Shown in pieces: positions 8,623 to 16,929 of a stretch of 64,000 nucleotides of DNA. The DNA is from Natrialba asiatica DSM 12278 (GTDB lineage: Archaea > Halobacteriota > Halobacteria > Halobacteriales > Natrialbaceae): the NCBI RefSeq assembly GCF_000337555.1, contig NZ_AOIO01000022.1, positions 23,360 through 87,359 on the forward strand. The letters are read 5' to 3'. How positions within the stretch are numbered: the first letter of the stretch is position 1; each line of letters begins with the position of its first letter. The notes beneath the pieces were generated by a model, which was not told where the DNA came from, did no database searches, and was given only the letters and a program-made list of their open reading frames with translations. The position numbers and the translations under genes were made by a program.

Positions 8623-9192
8623 ATGGACACGGAGTTCGTTCCCCGCGAACGCGTCAGGTTGCTTACGGCCGTTCTGAGCGTGGTCTCACTCGCGGTCGTC
8701 TTTTCGGCGGCGGGCGGTCGCGTTCCGCAATCGGCCGTGCCGGCCCCCTCAGCGTGGGTTCTCGATTTGATCCCGCACGTCAATGTCGCGCTCAGCGCGA
8801 CCGCGATCGTCACAATTACGATCGGCTGGCGGGCGATTCGCCGCGGAGCCGTCGTGACACACCGTCGGGCGATGCTCGGCTCGTTCGCCCTCTTCGTGAC
8901 GTTCCTCGGGCTCTATCTCTACCGGCTCGTCGCGATCGGCGGCCCGGCGTCCTTTCCCGGACCCGAACGGGTCTATCTGTACGTGTACCTCCCGATACTT
9001 GCGATTCACATCTTCCTCGCAGTCGTCTGTATTCCGCTGCTGTACTACGTCCTCCTCCTGGCGCTCTCTCGACCGATTGTGGCACTCCGCCGGACGGCCC
9101 ACGCTCGGATCGGCCGGTTCGCCGCGACGCTCTGGCTGATCTCGTTCTCGCTCGGAATCGTCGTCTACCTGCTCGGCTACGTCATCTACTGA
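8623..9192 (+). CDS. DUF420 family membrane protein
   Basis: 189-residue integral membrane protein with five likely helices. It has the DUF420 pattern: an LIPHVNVALSATAIVTITIGW segment, a conserved HRRAMLGSFALFVTFLGLYLYR helix, and a final helix after ALRRTAHARIGRF. The family is near cytochrome-oxidase assembly genes in many prokaryotes (the CtaM/YozB type), so a role in haem-copper oxidase maturation is possible but is not shown by its neighbours here. The ATG at 8623 is the first that gives a family-like N-terminus (MDTEFVPRERVRLL). The reading frame extends upstream without protein-like content. Confidence 0.8.
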   Translation: MDTEFVPRERVRLLTAVLSVVSLAVVFSAAGGRVPQSAVPAPSAWVLDLIPHVNVALSATAIVTITIGWRAIRRGAVVTHRRAMLGSFALFVTFLGLYLYRLVAIGGPASFPGPERVYLYVYLPILAIHIFLAVVCIPLLYYVLLLALSRPIVALRRTAHARIGRFAATLWLISFSLGIVVYLLGYVIY

Positions 9193-9221
9193 TACCGAGT
9201 CACCGAACCCGAGACGACGGG

Positions 9222-9365
9222 CTATGAAATGAGCTGCTGGAAGAAGTCGCTGAAGAGGATCAGGATCAACGCCGAAACGATGATCAACAGCAGGAAGGTA
9301 AAGAAGATAACCACTGCTTGCCTTCCGGTCAGTGAACTCCCCTCGAGGAACTCGTTTATGTCCAT
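9222..9365 (-). CDS. Small single-helix membrane protein
   Basis: 47-residue protein. Residues 1-16 are polar (MDINEFLEGSSLTGRQ), one strongly hydrophobic helix spans about 17-38 (AVVIFFTFLLLIIVSALILI), and the tail is short and amphipathic (SDFFQQLIS). Codon use, a clean ATG and stop, and its fit in the gap after the DUF420 gene support a real gene. It faces the DUF420 gene tail to tail, 29 bases apart. No function is known to me; small membrane proteins like this may stabilise larger complexes. Confidence 0.7.
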   Translation of the reverse strand: MDINEFLEGSSLTGRQAVVIFFTFLLLIIVSALILILFSDFFQQLIS

Positions 9366-9516
9366 AGCTGGGTGTTCACGCGTCTCTATTTTAAAATTAG
9401 CGCAAACGGGCGAGCGGTCATCCGAGCGGCCCGTTCGTCCGAACTCCTGTCAGTCATGTTCGGGGCAACCGCAAACCGTCCTGCGGTTGCGCCGATAAAT
9501 CGGCACACCAGCCCGC

Positions 9517-11028
9517 TCAGTCGTCGGCCGACAGCGTCGGTCCGTCGAGCGACGGTCGCTGTACGTCGCGATCCGTCTCTTCGCCCTCGATATCGTAGGG
9601 GTACTCGCCGGTCACACAGCCCAGACAGAGATCGATGCGGCCCTTTCCGAGGACTTCAGCAACGGCGTCCGTCGAGAGGTACGCGAGGCTGTCGGCAGCG
9701 ATCGAATCCCGAATCTCGCCGACCGACTTGTCCGAAGCGATGAGTTCCTCGCGGGTCGCCATGTCGATTCCCATGTAACACGGCGCGACGATCTCCGGCG
9801 CGCCGATGCGCATGTGGACCTCCTCGGCACCGCAGTCTTTGAGCAACTGGACGAGTTGCGTCGAGGTCGTTCCCCGCACGATCGAGTCGTCGATGAGCGT
9901 GACGGTCTTGCCCTCGACGGTCGATTTGATCGGGTTGAGCTTCAGGCGAACGGCGCGCTCGCGCTCGTCCTGGGTCGGCATGATGAACGTCCGGCCGACG
10001 TAGCGGTTTTTCATCAGTCCCTCGGCGAACTCGACGCCGTCGTCGTCCTGGTCGCGCGCTTCACCGTCGGCCGTCGTCTCGGTCGCCGCGTCGGCGTAGC
10101 CCGACGCGAAGGCGCGTCCCGAGTCGGGAACGGGCATCACGACGTCGGTTTCGACGCCGCTTTCCGCCCAGAGCTTGCGGCCCAGATTCCGCCGAGCCTC
10201 GTAAACCAGCGTGTCGTCGATGATGCTGTCCGGACGCGCGAAGTAGACGTGTTCGAAGAAGCAGTGGGCGGTATTGTCCGCCTCGACGAGTTGGTAGGAA
10301 TCGAATCCGCTGCCGTCCTCACCGAGGACGACGAGTTCACCGGGCCGAACGTCTCGGACGAGGTCGCCGTCTAAGGTGTCGATCGCGGCGGATTCGGAGG
10401 CGAGGATGTAGCCGTCCTCGAGTTCGCCGATACAGAGCGGGCGATTGCCCTGGGGGTCGCGGACGCCGAGGACGGTGTCGTCGTGGCTGATCGTCAGCGC
10501 GTAGGAGCCGTGGATGCGTCCCATCGTGCGTTTGACGGCACGAACGAGGTCTTCCTCGAGGAGGTTGCGCGCGAGGTCGTGTGCGATGACCTCGGTGTCG
10601 CCGTCGCTCGTGAAGGCGTGGCCGAGGGCGGCGAGTTCGTCGCGGATCTCGTCGGCGTTGACGAGGTTGCCATTGTGCGAGAGGCCGAGCGAGCCGCTTT
10701 TGAACGAGACGGAGAACGGTTGTGCACACGAGGAGTCGACGGAGCCGGCGGTCGGGTACCGGACGTGGCCGATGCCGGCCGAGCCCGCGAGCGGGTCGAG
10801 GTCGTCCTCCCCGAAAACGTCCCCGACGAGGCCCATGTCGACGTGGCTGTGTTGCTGGAAGCCGTCGTGGGTGACGATCCCGGCGGACTCCTGGCCGCGG
10901 TGCTGGAGTGCGTAGAGCGCGTAGTACAACGGTCGTGCCGCGTCTCGACCGTCCAGTGAGACGCCGACGACGCCGCACTTTTCGGTCATTCCTGTTCGCC
11001 GGGGAGTCTCGCCCCGCCCATCAGTCAT
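9517..11028 (-). CDS. purF: Amidophosphoribosyltransferase
   Basis: Catalyses the first committed step of purine synthesis: PRPP plus glutamine to phosphoribosylamine. 503 residues. An N-terminal class II glutaminase domain has its catalytic cysteine in MTEKCGVVGVS (Cys18 from this start, after a probable cleaved propeptide). The phosphoribosyltransferase domain has the PRPP loop VTLIDDSIVRGTTS. The late cysteines in RIDLCLGCVTGEYP resemble iron-sulfur-type PurF. The start at 11028 is supported by a TATA-like element about 28 bases upstream; an internal ATG at 10989 would begin directly at MTEKC. A seemingly continuous frame upstream to 12561 is antisense to the MutS-like gene and is not part of purF. 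Confidence 0.96.
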   Translation of the reverse strand: MTDGRGETPRRTGMTEKCGVVGVSLDGRDAARPLYYALYALQHRGQESAGIVTHDGFQQHSHVDMGLVGDVFGEDDLDPLAGSAGIGHVRYPTAGSVDSSCAQPFSVSFKSGSLGLSHNGNLVNADEIRDELAALGHAFTSDGDTEVIAHDLARNLLEEDLVRAVKRTMGRIHGSYALTISHDDTVLGVRDPQGNRPLCIGELEDGYILASESAAIDTLDGDLVRDVRPGELVVLGEDGSGFDSYQLVEADNTAHCFFEHVYFARPDSIIDDTLVYEARRNLGRKLWAESGVETDVVMPVPDSGRAFASGYADAATETTADGEARDQDDDGVEFAEGLMKNRYVGRTFIMPTQDERERAVRLKLNPIKSTVEGKTVTLIDDSIVRGTTSTQLVQLLKDCGAEEVHMRIGAPEIVAPCYMGIDMATREELIASDKSVGEIRDSIAADSLAYLSTDAVAEVLGKGRIDLCLGCVTGEYPYDIEGEETDRDVQRPSLDGPTLSADD

Positions 11029-11052
11029 GGTCGTCCATAGGACCTCGACCCG

Positions 11053-11060
11053 ATAAAAAT
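11053..11060 (-). promoter_or_regulatory. TATA-like promoter element of purF
   Basis: Minus-strand ATTTTTAT, about 28 bases before the ATG at 11028. This spacing decides between two possible PurF starts. Confidence 0.6.
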
Positions 11061-11196
11061 CCCCGTGTTTGTGCCTCCCTTCTGGCTGATGGAACGAACA
11101 TCTATCCATGTATGTGAATATATTGTGAGCACAACGCGGCCGGTCGGCGCGACCGATGACACAGTATTCAAGCGTATTGACCCGAACACCTTGCGT

Positions 11197-13017
11197 ATGC
11201 GACTCGAGGAGTACTGGGGAGTCGGCCCGAAGACGAGGGAGACGTTGGTCACGCACTTGGGACGGGAACGCGCGGTCCGCGCGATCGAGAGCGGCGACGT
11301 TCGCGAACTCGCGACCGCCGGCCTCGCCCGCGGGCGAGCGACCCGCATCCTGCGACGGGCGACCGGCGGCGACGGCATGGACGTTCTGGCGACGAGCGAC
11401 GCCCGAGCGGCGTACAAGGACCTGCTCGATCTGGCCGTCGATCACGCCGTCACGCAGCGTGCGGCCGATCGAATCCGCGTTCTCACGCCGCTTTCCACCC
11501 GCGAAGAGATGGAATCGCGACTCGACGACGTGCTCGCGGCCCGGGACGCCTGGGCCGCCCTCGACGAGGGAGACCGGGACGCCGTCCTCGCGGCCTACGA
11601 GCGCTACGACGACCGCGACGAGAGCGAGCGCGCCGCCGTCGAAACCGCACTCGCGCTGCTCGAGGCCGGCGTCGACTCCGGCCCGTTCGCAACGATCGCC
11701 GAACTCGACAGCGAAACGCTCGCGGCGGCCGCCGACGCGCTTTCGGCCTTCGAGGACGACGGCGGCCGCGGTCGGCTTCGCCGCGGTGCCGACGACGAAC
11801 TCGATCGGCTCCGCGACGCGCTCGGAACGGTGGAGGACATGGACGCGAACGCGCTCGAACTGATCGAGGAGTTGCGCTCGGACGGCGTCCGCGACGTGAG
11901 CCAGTTCCGCGAGGCCTTCGAGGACCACCTGCTCTCGGAGACGGCGGTCACGGTCGAGCAGGTTCGCGACGCGATGCCCACCGACGCGACCGACGCGACG
12001 GACTTCGTCGGCGGGACGCTGCGCACGCTGCGCGGCGACCTCACCGCGGCGATCGACGAACGTGAAGAGCGGGTCGCCGGCGAGTTCAGAGACGCGCTCG
12101 AGGACTCCCGGGCGGCCATCGACCAGGCCGTCGAGGCGGTCGACGACATCGCCTTGCACCTCTCGCTCGCGCGCTTTGCGCTCGCGTACGACTGCACCCG
12201 GCCGACGTTCGTCGAGGGCGAATCGGCCGCGGTATCGGTCGTCGAAGCGCGGAACCTGACGCTCGCGTCGCCAGCGACCGACGCGAACGCCGCACGAACC
12301 GAGGGCGAAGAACCGGTTCAGCCGATCACTTACGCGCTCGGCGACCACGGCGTCACCGATCCGGCTGCCGTCCCCGGGAGCACCGACGCGGCTCCCGACC
12401 GCCAGCGCGTCTCCGTCCTCACGGGCGCGAACAGCGGCGGGAAGACGACCCTGCTCGAAACGCTCTGTCAGGTCGTCCTGCTCGCGTCGATGGGGCTTCC
12501 CGTCCCCGCCAAAGGGGCCGAGGTAACGCCCGTCGACTCGCTCGTCTTCCACCGCCGCCACGCCAGTTTCAACGCCGGCGTGCTCGAGTCGACGCTCCGC
12601 TCGATCGTGCCACCGTTGTCCGCCGACGGCCGCACGCTGATGCTCGTCGACGAGTTCGAAGCGATCACGGAACCCGGCAGCGCAGCCGACCTGTTACACG
12701 GCCTCGTAACGCTGACCGTCGACCGCGACGCCCTCGGCGTGTTCGTCACGCACCTCGCCGATGACCTGGAGCCGCTGCCGCCCGAAGCCCGCGTCGACGG
12801 CATCTTCGCCGAAGGGCTCAATCCCGAACTCGAGTTGCTGGTCGACTACCAGCCGCGGTTCGATACGGTCGGGCGGTCGACGCCGGAGTTCATCGTCTCG
12901 CGTCTGGTTGCGAACGCGGACGACCGCGGGGAGCGAGCGGGCTTTGAAACGTTGGGTGAGGCGGTCGGGAACGACGTGGTCCAGCGGACGCTGGCCGATG
13001 CGCGCTGGAGCGAGTAG
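11197..13017 (+). CDS. MutS-family DNA repair/recombination ATPase (MutS5-like)
   Basis: 606-residue DNA-binding ATPase. The N-terminus (residues 1-60, MRLEEYWGVGPKTRETLV...) looks like a helix-hairpin-helix module. A long helical, acidic core runs from 60 to 380, then the MutS ABC-type ATPase domain: Walker A GANSGGKTT near residue 410, the signature-like segment after FNAGVLESTLRSIV, Walker B TLMLVDEFEAIT, and VFVTHLADDL. It lacks the mismatch-recognition domain I, so it belongs with the MutS4/5- or MutS2-like proteins of haloarchaea rather than canonical MutS1. It probably acts on branched DNA; this is inference. It is divergent from purF, with 168 bases between starts. Confidence 0.82.
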   Translation: MRLEEYWGVGPKTRETLVTHLGRERAVRAIESGDVRELATAGLARGRATRILRRATGGDGMDVLATSDARAAYKDLLDLAVDHAVTQRAADRIRVLTPLSTREEMESRLDDVLAARDAWAALDEGDRDAVLAAYERYDDRDESERAAVETALALLEAGVDSGPFATIAELDSETLAAAADALSAFEDDGGRGRLRRGADDELDRLRDALGTVEDMDANALELIEELRSDGVRDVSQFREAFEDHLLSETAVTVEQVRDAMPTDATDATDFVGGTLRTLRGDLTAAIDEREERVAGEFRDALEDSRAAIDQAVEAVDDIALHLSLARFALAYDCTRPTFVEGESAAVSVVEARNLTLASPATDANAARTEGEEPVQPITYALGDHGVTDPAAVPGSTDAAPDRQRVSVLTGANSGGKTTLLETLCQVVLLASMGLPVPAKGAEVTPVDSLVFHRRHASFNAGVLESTLRSIVPPLSADGRTLMLVDEFEAITEPGSAADLLHGLVTLTVDRDALGVFVTHLADDLEPLPPEARVDGIFAEGLNPELELLVDYQPRFDTVGRSTPEFIVSRLVANADDRGERAGFETLGEAVGNDVVQRTLADARWSE

Positions 13018-13063
13018 GGCGGCCGGCGTACGTGATTATCGAGACCGCGGACCGCAGCGGCCG

Positions 13064-13714
13064 TCAGGGCTCTCGGTCGTCGCCGGCGTCGAACCGAGAC
13101 GTTCGTTCCGAGGGCCAGTTGTCGGTGTCGAACGCATCCGTCGTATCTGTCGTATCCGTCGTATCCGTCGTGCTCGATGCGGCGACGCTGCCCGACGGTG
13201 CTCGAGCGTCGTGACTGGCCTGTTGCTCGCTTCCGAGATGGGTGTAGACGATGCCGCCGTACTCCTCGCAAACCCGCGCTTCGAGGTACGCCTGTGCGGC
13301 AGGGCGCGCGAGAACACCCATCTCGATGATATCCGTAAGCGTCGTCTTCGTTGCGCGAAACCAGGTCCTGATCGCAGTGCCGTCGTGCGGGTCGGGTTCG
13401 ACAATCGCGCCGCGTTCGTCGCCGTGACCATCCCCCCACTCGAGCCAGCAAACGTGATACGATGAGACGGTATAGCCGGTGGCGGGGTCGGCGAGAAACA
13501 GCGCCTCGTGAACGCACGGATCGAGATGAGCGGTCAGAATTCGGTCGCGGGCGATCGAGTCCGCGAGCAACTCCGACGAGACGGTACCATCGGCGAGTGG
13601 CGTCTCAGCGGTAATCTCGTCTGCAAGCGTGAGATCGGTCCCGCCCCAGTGGCTGTATCGGAGGTCGTAGAGGCGGTCGGGCCGACGGTACGCGACGAGC
13701 GCTCTATGCCCCAT
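13064..13714 (-). CDS. Haloarchaeal conserved protein, DUF6735-like
   Basis: 216 residues beginning MGHRALVAYRRPDRLYDLRYSHWGG, a conserved opening of a haloarchaeal family that I believe is catalogued as DUF6735. The globular part covers residues 1-160. The C-terminus (165-216) is low complexity and acidic, with a TDT repeat made by 9-bp tandem units. No catalytic motif is evident and the function is unknown. It ends 47 bases from the MutS-like gene in tail-to-tail arrangement. Confidence 0.75.
   Translation of the reverse strand: MGHRALVAYRRPDRLYDLRYSHWGGTDLTLADEITAETPLADGTVSSELLADSIARDRILTAHLDPCVHEALFLADPATGYTVSSYHVCWLEWGDGHGDERGAIVEPDPHDGTAIRTWFRATKTTLTDIIEMGVLARPAAQAYLEARVCEEYGGIVYTHLGSEQQASHDARAPSGSVAASSTTDTTDTTDTTDAFDTDNWPSERTSRFDAGDDREP
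13141..13167 (+). repeat. 9-bp tandem repeat inside a coding sequence
   Basis: Three units of TCGTATCTG/TCGTATCCG, with degenerate copies on both sides. On the coding (minus) strand it gives a Thr-Asp-Thr repeat in the acidic tail of the DUF6735-like protein. It is a likely slippage-prone tract whose copy number may vary between strains. Confidence 0.8.
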
Positions 13715-13982
13715 TCGATCCCTCCGAACGGGATGGCATGCTCGCGTCGTTCGCTCCGGTCACCGCATCAACGTTCGTTCCGCACAGATCCGCGCCTTCG
13801 CGCTCACGCCAGTGGTCCGGCAGCCGACGGCCACTCGGTTCGAGATCCATTGCTGGTTCTGGTTCCGTCCCGGTATTTGAACCTCGGGGCGAAAGCCGGG
13901 AGTGAACTGATGCGAGAGTCCGCGTGGAACGAGTTCGAAACAGCGAGCGACTCCCGGTAGCGGGATCGATTCTATCTGGTTC

Positions 13983-14114
13983 CTATCCGGTTCGGCTCGG
14001 CAGCTCCTGAAGGCAGTTCCGACAGAACGTATAGAAATAGTCGTTCTCCGTCGAGCAGTACGGGCACGGCCCCTGCGGGGCTGGCTCGGTCGATAGACCG
14101 GTGGACTCGCGCAT
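13983..14114 (-). CDS. Small zinc-ribbon protein
   Basis: 43 residues from the ATG at 14114. A short polar N-terminus is followed by CPYC (17-20) and CRNC (31-34), a compact four-cysteine zinc ribbon with an aromatic YFYTFC segment between. Haloarchaea have many such proteins; this resembles the small DUF7577-type zinc ribbons, a tentative match. A longer version from 14189 (68 residues) is possible, but its extra N-terminus is arginine-rich and less convincing. Function unknown; a nucleic-acid or protein-binding role is typical. Confidence 0.62.
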   Translation of the reverse strand: MRESTGLSTEPAPQGPCPYCSTENDYFYTFCRNCLQELPSRTG

Positions 14115-14287
14115 ATGCGAGCGTCGGTTCGGCCGGCGAAAAGGATAGCTCCGGCATTCGAAGGGACCGTCAGTAGCAGGGCGTGGCATTCATGAGCGAT
14201 ATCGCCGTCCGTGTAATTCCGTAACAGGAATTCCGTCTCCGAGTTCACGGAAGCTGCTCCAAGAACTGCAGGAGACCGCGGGAGGAT

Positions 14288-14773
14288 TCAGGACGTTTCA
14301 GGGTTGTTGTCGGTATCGTTGGGGCCGTTCGTCGGAGACTGAACTCGCTCCTCAGCCCGCGCTTTGAGCGCCTCGTTCATCGCCCTGAACCCCCGTTCGA
14401 GTTGCTGTTCATCGAACAGGAACGGAACGAGCACCCCACGGAACGTCTCGCGGTGGAGCAACCTGGTTCGTTCGCCCCCGTCGATCGAATCGAGGTGGAA
14501 CTCGTGATAGCCGTCGAAGATGAATGGGACTCCGAGTCGGCCGAGCCAGGCTAACCGGCGGTTCTCCTCGGCAGCGACGACGACCGGCGTAAACGTCATC
14601 CCCCGCGATCCGGGCGGCTTAATTCGGACCTCCAACTCTGCTTCCACCGTCGGGTCTCCTTCGATCGACCGGACGAACGGATTCCACTCGGGGTAGCTGT
14701 CGAACTCGAGGAGTACGTCCCAGACGACGGCTGGTGGGGCGTCGATATCCTCGAATACTTCGATTACGTTCAT
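14288..14773 (-). CDS. SRPBCC-fold protein (polyketide cyclase/START-like)
   Basis: 161 residues with the SRPBCC helix-grip pattern: an opening strand MNVIEVFEDIDAPPAVVWDVLLEFDSYPEWNPFV, where the PxxVWxxL...YPxWNPF signature is clear. Antiparallel strands follow, then a final long helix (EQQLERGFRAMNEALKARAEE). The fold binds small hydrophobic ligands; the ligand here is unknown. An acidic Asn/Asp tail follows. Start at 14773 (ATG) matches the family N-terminus exactly. No operon partner. Confidence 0.82.
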   Translation of the reverse strand: MNVIEVFEDIDAPPAVVWDVLLEFDSYPEWNPFVRSIEGDPTVEAELEVRIKPPGSRGMTFTPVVVAAEENRRLAWLGRLGVPFIFDGYHEFHLDSIDGGERTRLLHRETFRGVLVPFLFDEQQLERGFRAMNEALKARAEERVQSPTNGPNDTDNNPETS

Positions 14774-15167
14774 GGTGGTTGTTACCGTTCCGATTACGTT
14801 TCGCGTATCCGATCGTTACTCCGTGAGTATCGGCGCGAGGGCGTGTCAGTATTCGTCTCGAGCCCGTTCGTAGACTGCCATAACACGCCACTTAGCTATT
14901 TGCGTCTGTTAGAGCTATTATAAAACTCCGGGAGACACTCTCTACAGCCGTCCCAGGGGGAGGATAATCTGTGAAACGTCTCGGAAAAGCTACGAAAAGG
15001 ATCGATGGCGTCCCGGCGTGATCGAGAGAAGACGGATCCGCAGTTACGGTCCGTATTGGCGCGGAACGGAGCGTTCGGGAACTGTCTCACCAAGGACACT
15101 GCAACCGGGAATCGTCCCGGAACGCGCCGGGCCGACCTATTTCCCCGCAGTTCGTGTCTATGCTCCT
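14774..15167. other. Intergenic region between divergent SRPBCC and SDR genes
   Basis: 394 bases with no convincing gene. A strong TATA-like stretch TATTATAAAA lies at 14916-14925. Read leftward, it is about 35 bases before an 11-codon frame (14847-14882, MAVYERARDEY), which may be a chance frame or a tiny leader. No inverted repeats stand out. Confidence 0.4.
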
Positions 15168-15938
15168 ATGACGAACGTCGCGATCACCGGTGCATCCGGC
15201 CGGGTCGGGAGAGAAGCTATCGAGGCGTTTGCAGACCGGGAAGAGACGCTTACGCTGTTCTCACACAGTGAGTCGGAGGATCTCGAGACGACACCGATCG
15301 AAATCTCCGACCGCGAGGCGGTCGCGAACGCACTCGAAGGCCAGGACGTACTGATCCACCTCGCCGCCAATCCGGACCCGCGCGCCGACTGGGACGCCGT
15401 CATGGAGCCAAATATCGAGGGCGTCTACAATATCTATGCCGCGGCCGTCGAGAACGATCTACGGCGCGTCGTCTTCGCGAGTTCGAATCACGCGGTCAAC
15501 ATGGCGAACACCGTCTCCCCGACGCGACCGGAGTCGACAGTTGGAAGTCCCGACATCGTTCGGCCCGACGATACCCTCGATCCGGACACCTACTACGGGG
15601 TGACTAAGGTGTTCGGCGAAGCGATGGGATCGTACTACGCCAAGCGTCACGGCCTGGACGTGCTCAACCTCCGGATCGGCTGGCTCCTCACGCGGGATGA
15701 ACTGCGAGCGGAGGTCGCCGACCGAGACGGTGCCGGCGAACGATTCGCCCGCGCGATGTGGCTCAGCCCCGCGGACTGCCGACAACTCATGCGCGTCTCC
15801 GTGACGGCCTCGCTCTCGGAAACGCCCCTAACTGCTCACGGTATTTCGGACAACGCAGAACGATTCCTCTCGCTCTCGGAAACGCTTCTCGAACTGGGTT
15901 ACCGACCGCAGGACGACTCGGCAGCCGTTCTCGAGTGA
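15168..15938 (+). CDS. NAD-dependent SDR sugar dehydrogenase (Azf/uronate dehydrogenase-like)
   Basis: 256-residue extended short-chain dehydrogenase. The N-terminal Rossmann motif is GASGRVG (residues 7-13), followed by LIHLAANPDPRADWD, the active-site region FASSNHAVN, and the catalytic YYGVTK. The NLRIGWLL and AMWLSPADCRQL segments are also found in haloarchaeal Azf (NAD-dependent glucose-6-phosphate dehydrogenase) and in uronate dehydrogenases. These homologies suggest oxidation of a sugar or sugar acid at C1. Which of the two activities applies cannot be decided from sequence; I leave the symbol blank because this looks like a paralogue of the characterised Azf. ATG at 15168 fits the family N-terminus. 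Confidence 0.75.
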   Translation: MTNVAITGASGRVGREAIEAFADREETLTLFSHSESEDLETTPIEISDREAVANALEGQDVLIHLAANPDPRADWDAVMEPNIEGVYNIYAAAVENDLRRVVFASSNHAVNMANTVSPTRPESTVGSPDIVRPDDTLDPDTYYGVTKVFGEAMGSYYAKRHGLDVLNLRIGWLLTRDELRAEVADRDGAGERFARAMWLSPADCRQLMRVSVTASLSETPLTAHGISDNAERFLSLSETLLELGYRPQDDSAAVLE

Positions 15939-16060
15939 GACGGTCCCTTGTACCGATTTCTCGTCGCAATCGCAGGGACGGGTCGCGGGTGCTTCGGAAC
16001 TGCCTGACAGCAGTCCGGGTGAGCCAGTCGCCCCACGGGCACCCGCTCCACACGTACGTT

Positions 16061-16068
16061 TTTATATC
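16061..16068 (+). promoter_or_regulatory. TATA-like element for the 16091 gene
   Basis: TTTATATC, about 27 bases before the ATG at 16091, consistent with leaderless transcription. Confidence 0.5.
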
Positions 16069-16090
16069 GATACGCGAATGTCTTTGCGTG

Positions 16091-16516
16091 ATGGGAAGAG
16101 GGAGACGGTCGCTTCCACGGCTCATCGACTACGCACTCGCCGTCGTCGTGGTGGCCGTTGCAGTGTGTACGTTCACCGGCGTGCCAGAGCCCTACCCAGC
16201 ATGGCCGACGCTCGGTCCCGTCCCGGTAAATCCCGAACTCGTGTTCCCGGGGCTGCTGAGCCTGGTCGTGCTGTTACGGCTTCTTACCGACGAGTTCAGT
16301 GGCGCAACGCCGATCGTCGGTGTCCTCGGCTCCCTGACGCTGTTTCTCGCGACGATGAGCGTGTACATTTTGTACGCCGCCGAGGCCGGCGGCGTCTTCG
16401 TCGGTGGCGCGTTTACGCTCCTGAGCGGAATCGTCCTCGCGGCGGTCGTACTCTTGCAGGGAGCCGTTCGCACGGGTCGTCGCTGGCAGCGAACGGCGGA
16501 CGTTTCCGTCCAGTGA
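16091..16516 (+). CDS. Four-helix membrane protein, function unknown
   Basis: 141 residues with a basic start (MGRGRRSLPR) and four likely transmembrane helices at about 12-30, 47-66, 73-97 and 103-124, then a basic tail. The N-terminal positive charges suggest that end is cytoplasmic. No motif links it to a known transporter or enzyme. A TATA-like element at the leaderless distance supports the ATG at 16091. I do not recognise the family. Confidence 0.7.
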   Translation: MGRGRRSLPRLIDYALAVVVVAVAVCTFTGVPEPYPAWPTLGPVPVNPELVFPGLLSLVVLLRLLTDEFSGATPIVGVLGSLTLFLATMSVYILYAAEAGGVFVGGAFTLLSGIVLAAVVLLQGAVRTGRRWQRTADVSVQ

Positions 16517-16615
16517 GAAACGCCGGACTCAGCCGGTGTTAGGCGACGTTGCAACCGTCTTGGGCGTCCCTTTCGGATCGAAAGACCGAATATCGGGACG
16601 TTCGTACCGTCTCGT

Positions 16616-16825
16616 ATGTCCACGAAGGTGTCCGACTCCACGGGCTACGTGCCGAATCCCCAGATGTCGGCGTTCGGCTACGTGATGGCGGCGGTGCTCG
16701 CGGTGTTGCTCTTGCCCGCGCTGCCGATCATCGTTCTGGCGTGGATCCTCTGGCGCGTCTTCTTCGCGGAGGAGCCCGTCGAGTCGAGCTACAAGGACTG
16801 GCGCACAGAGACGCAGAATCAGTAG
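16616..16825 (+). CDS. Small haloarchaeal membrane protein (DUF7535-like)
   Basis: 69 residues: polar N-terminus (MSTKVSDSTGYVPNPQMSAFGYV), one long hydrophobic segment at about 24-50 with a Pro-Ala-Leu-Pro kink (ALPIIVLAWILWRVFF) that may form a hairpin, and a charged tail. The opening resembles a conserved haloarchaeal small membrane family that I recall as DUF7535; this is from memory. Function unknown. It lies 99 bases after the previous membrane protein on the same strand. Confidence 0.7.
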   Translation: MSTKVSDSTGYVPNPQMSAFGYVMAAVLAVLLLPALPIIVLAWILWRVFFAEEPVESSYKDWRTETQNQ

Positions 16826-16850
16826 CTGTAGCGGTCCATCCTCTCTGCTT

Positions 16851-16922
16851 TTACTGGTCACCGCTCACTCGGCCACCGCTTACTGGTCACCGCTCACTCG
16901 GCCACCGCTTACTGGTCACCGC
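16851..16922 (+). repeat. 29-bp tandem repeat, two and a half copies
   Basis: Unit TTACTGGTCACCGCTCACTC plus GGCCACCGC at 16851-16879 and 16880-16908, then a 14-base partial copy. It lies in the convergent gap between a small membrane gene and the GST gene, about 8 bases before the GST stop. Internally each unit carries the sub-repeat GGYCACCGCT. It is non-coding and has no spacers, so it is not a CRISPR. Confidence 0.85.
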
Positions 16923-16929
16923 TTGCCGC

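Noticed and set aside
11029..12561. Apparent 1014-codon minus-strand frame extending purF upstream
   Set aside because: The extension lies antisense to the MutS-like gene, is Arg/Val-rich and unlike PurF. The leaderless promoter at 11053-11060 fixes the purF start.
14847..14882. 11-codon frame (MAVYERARDEY) after a TATA-like element
   Set aside because: Too short to judge. It could be a leader peptide, but chance is more likely.
16851..16922. Possible short CRISPR array
   Set aside because: The units are directly adjacent with no unique spacers, and no cas genes are in the window.
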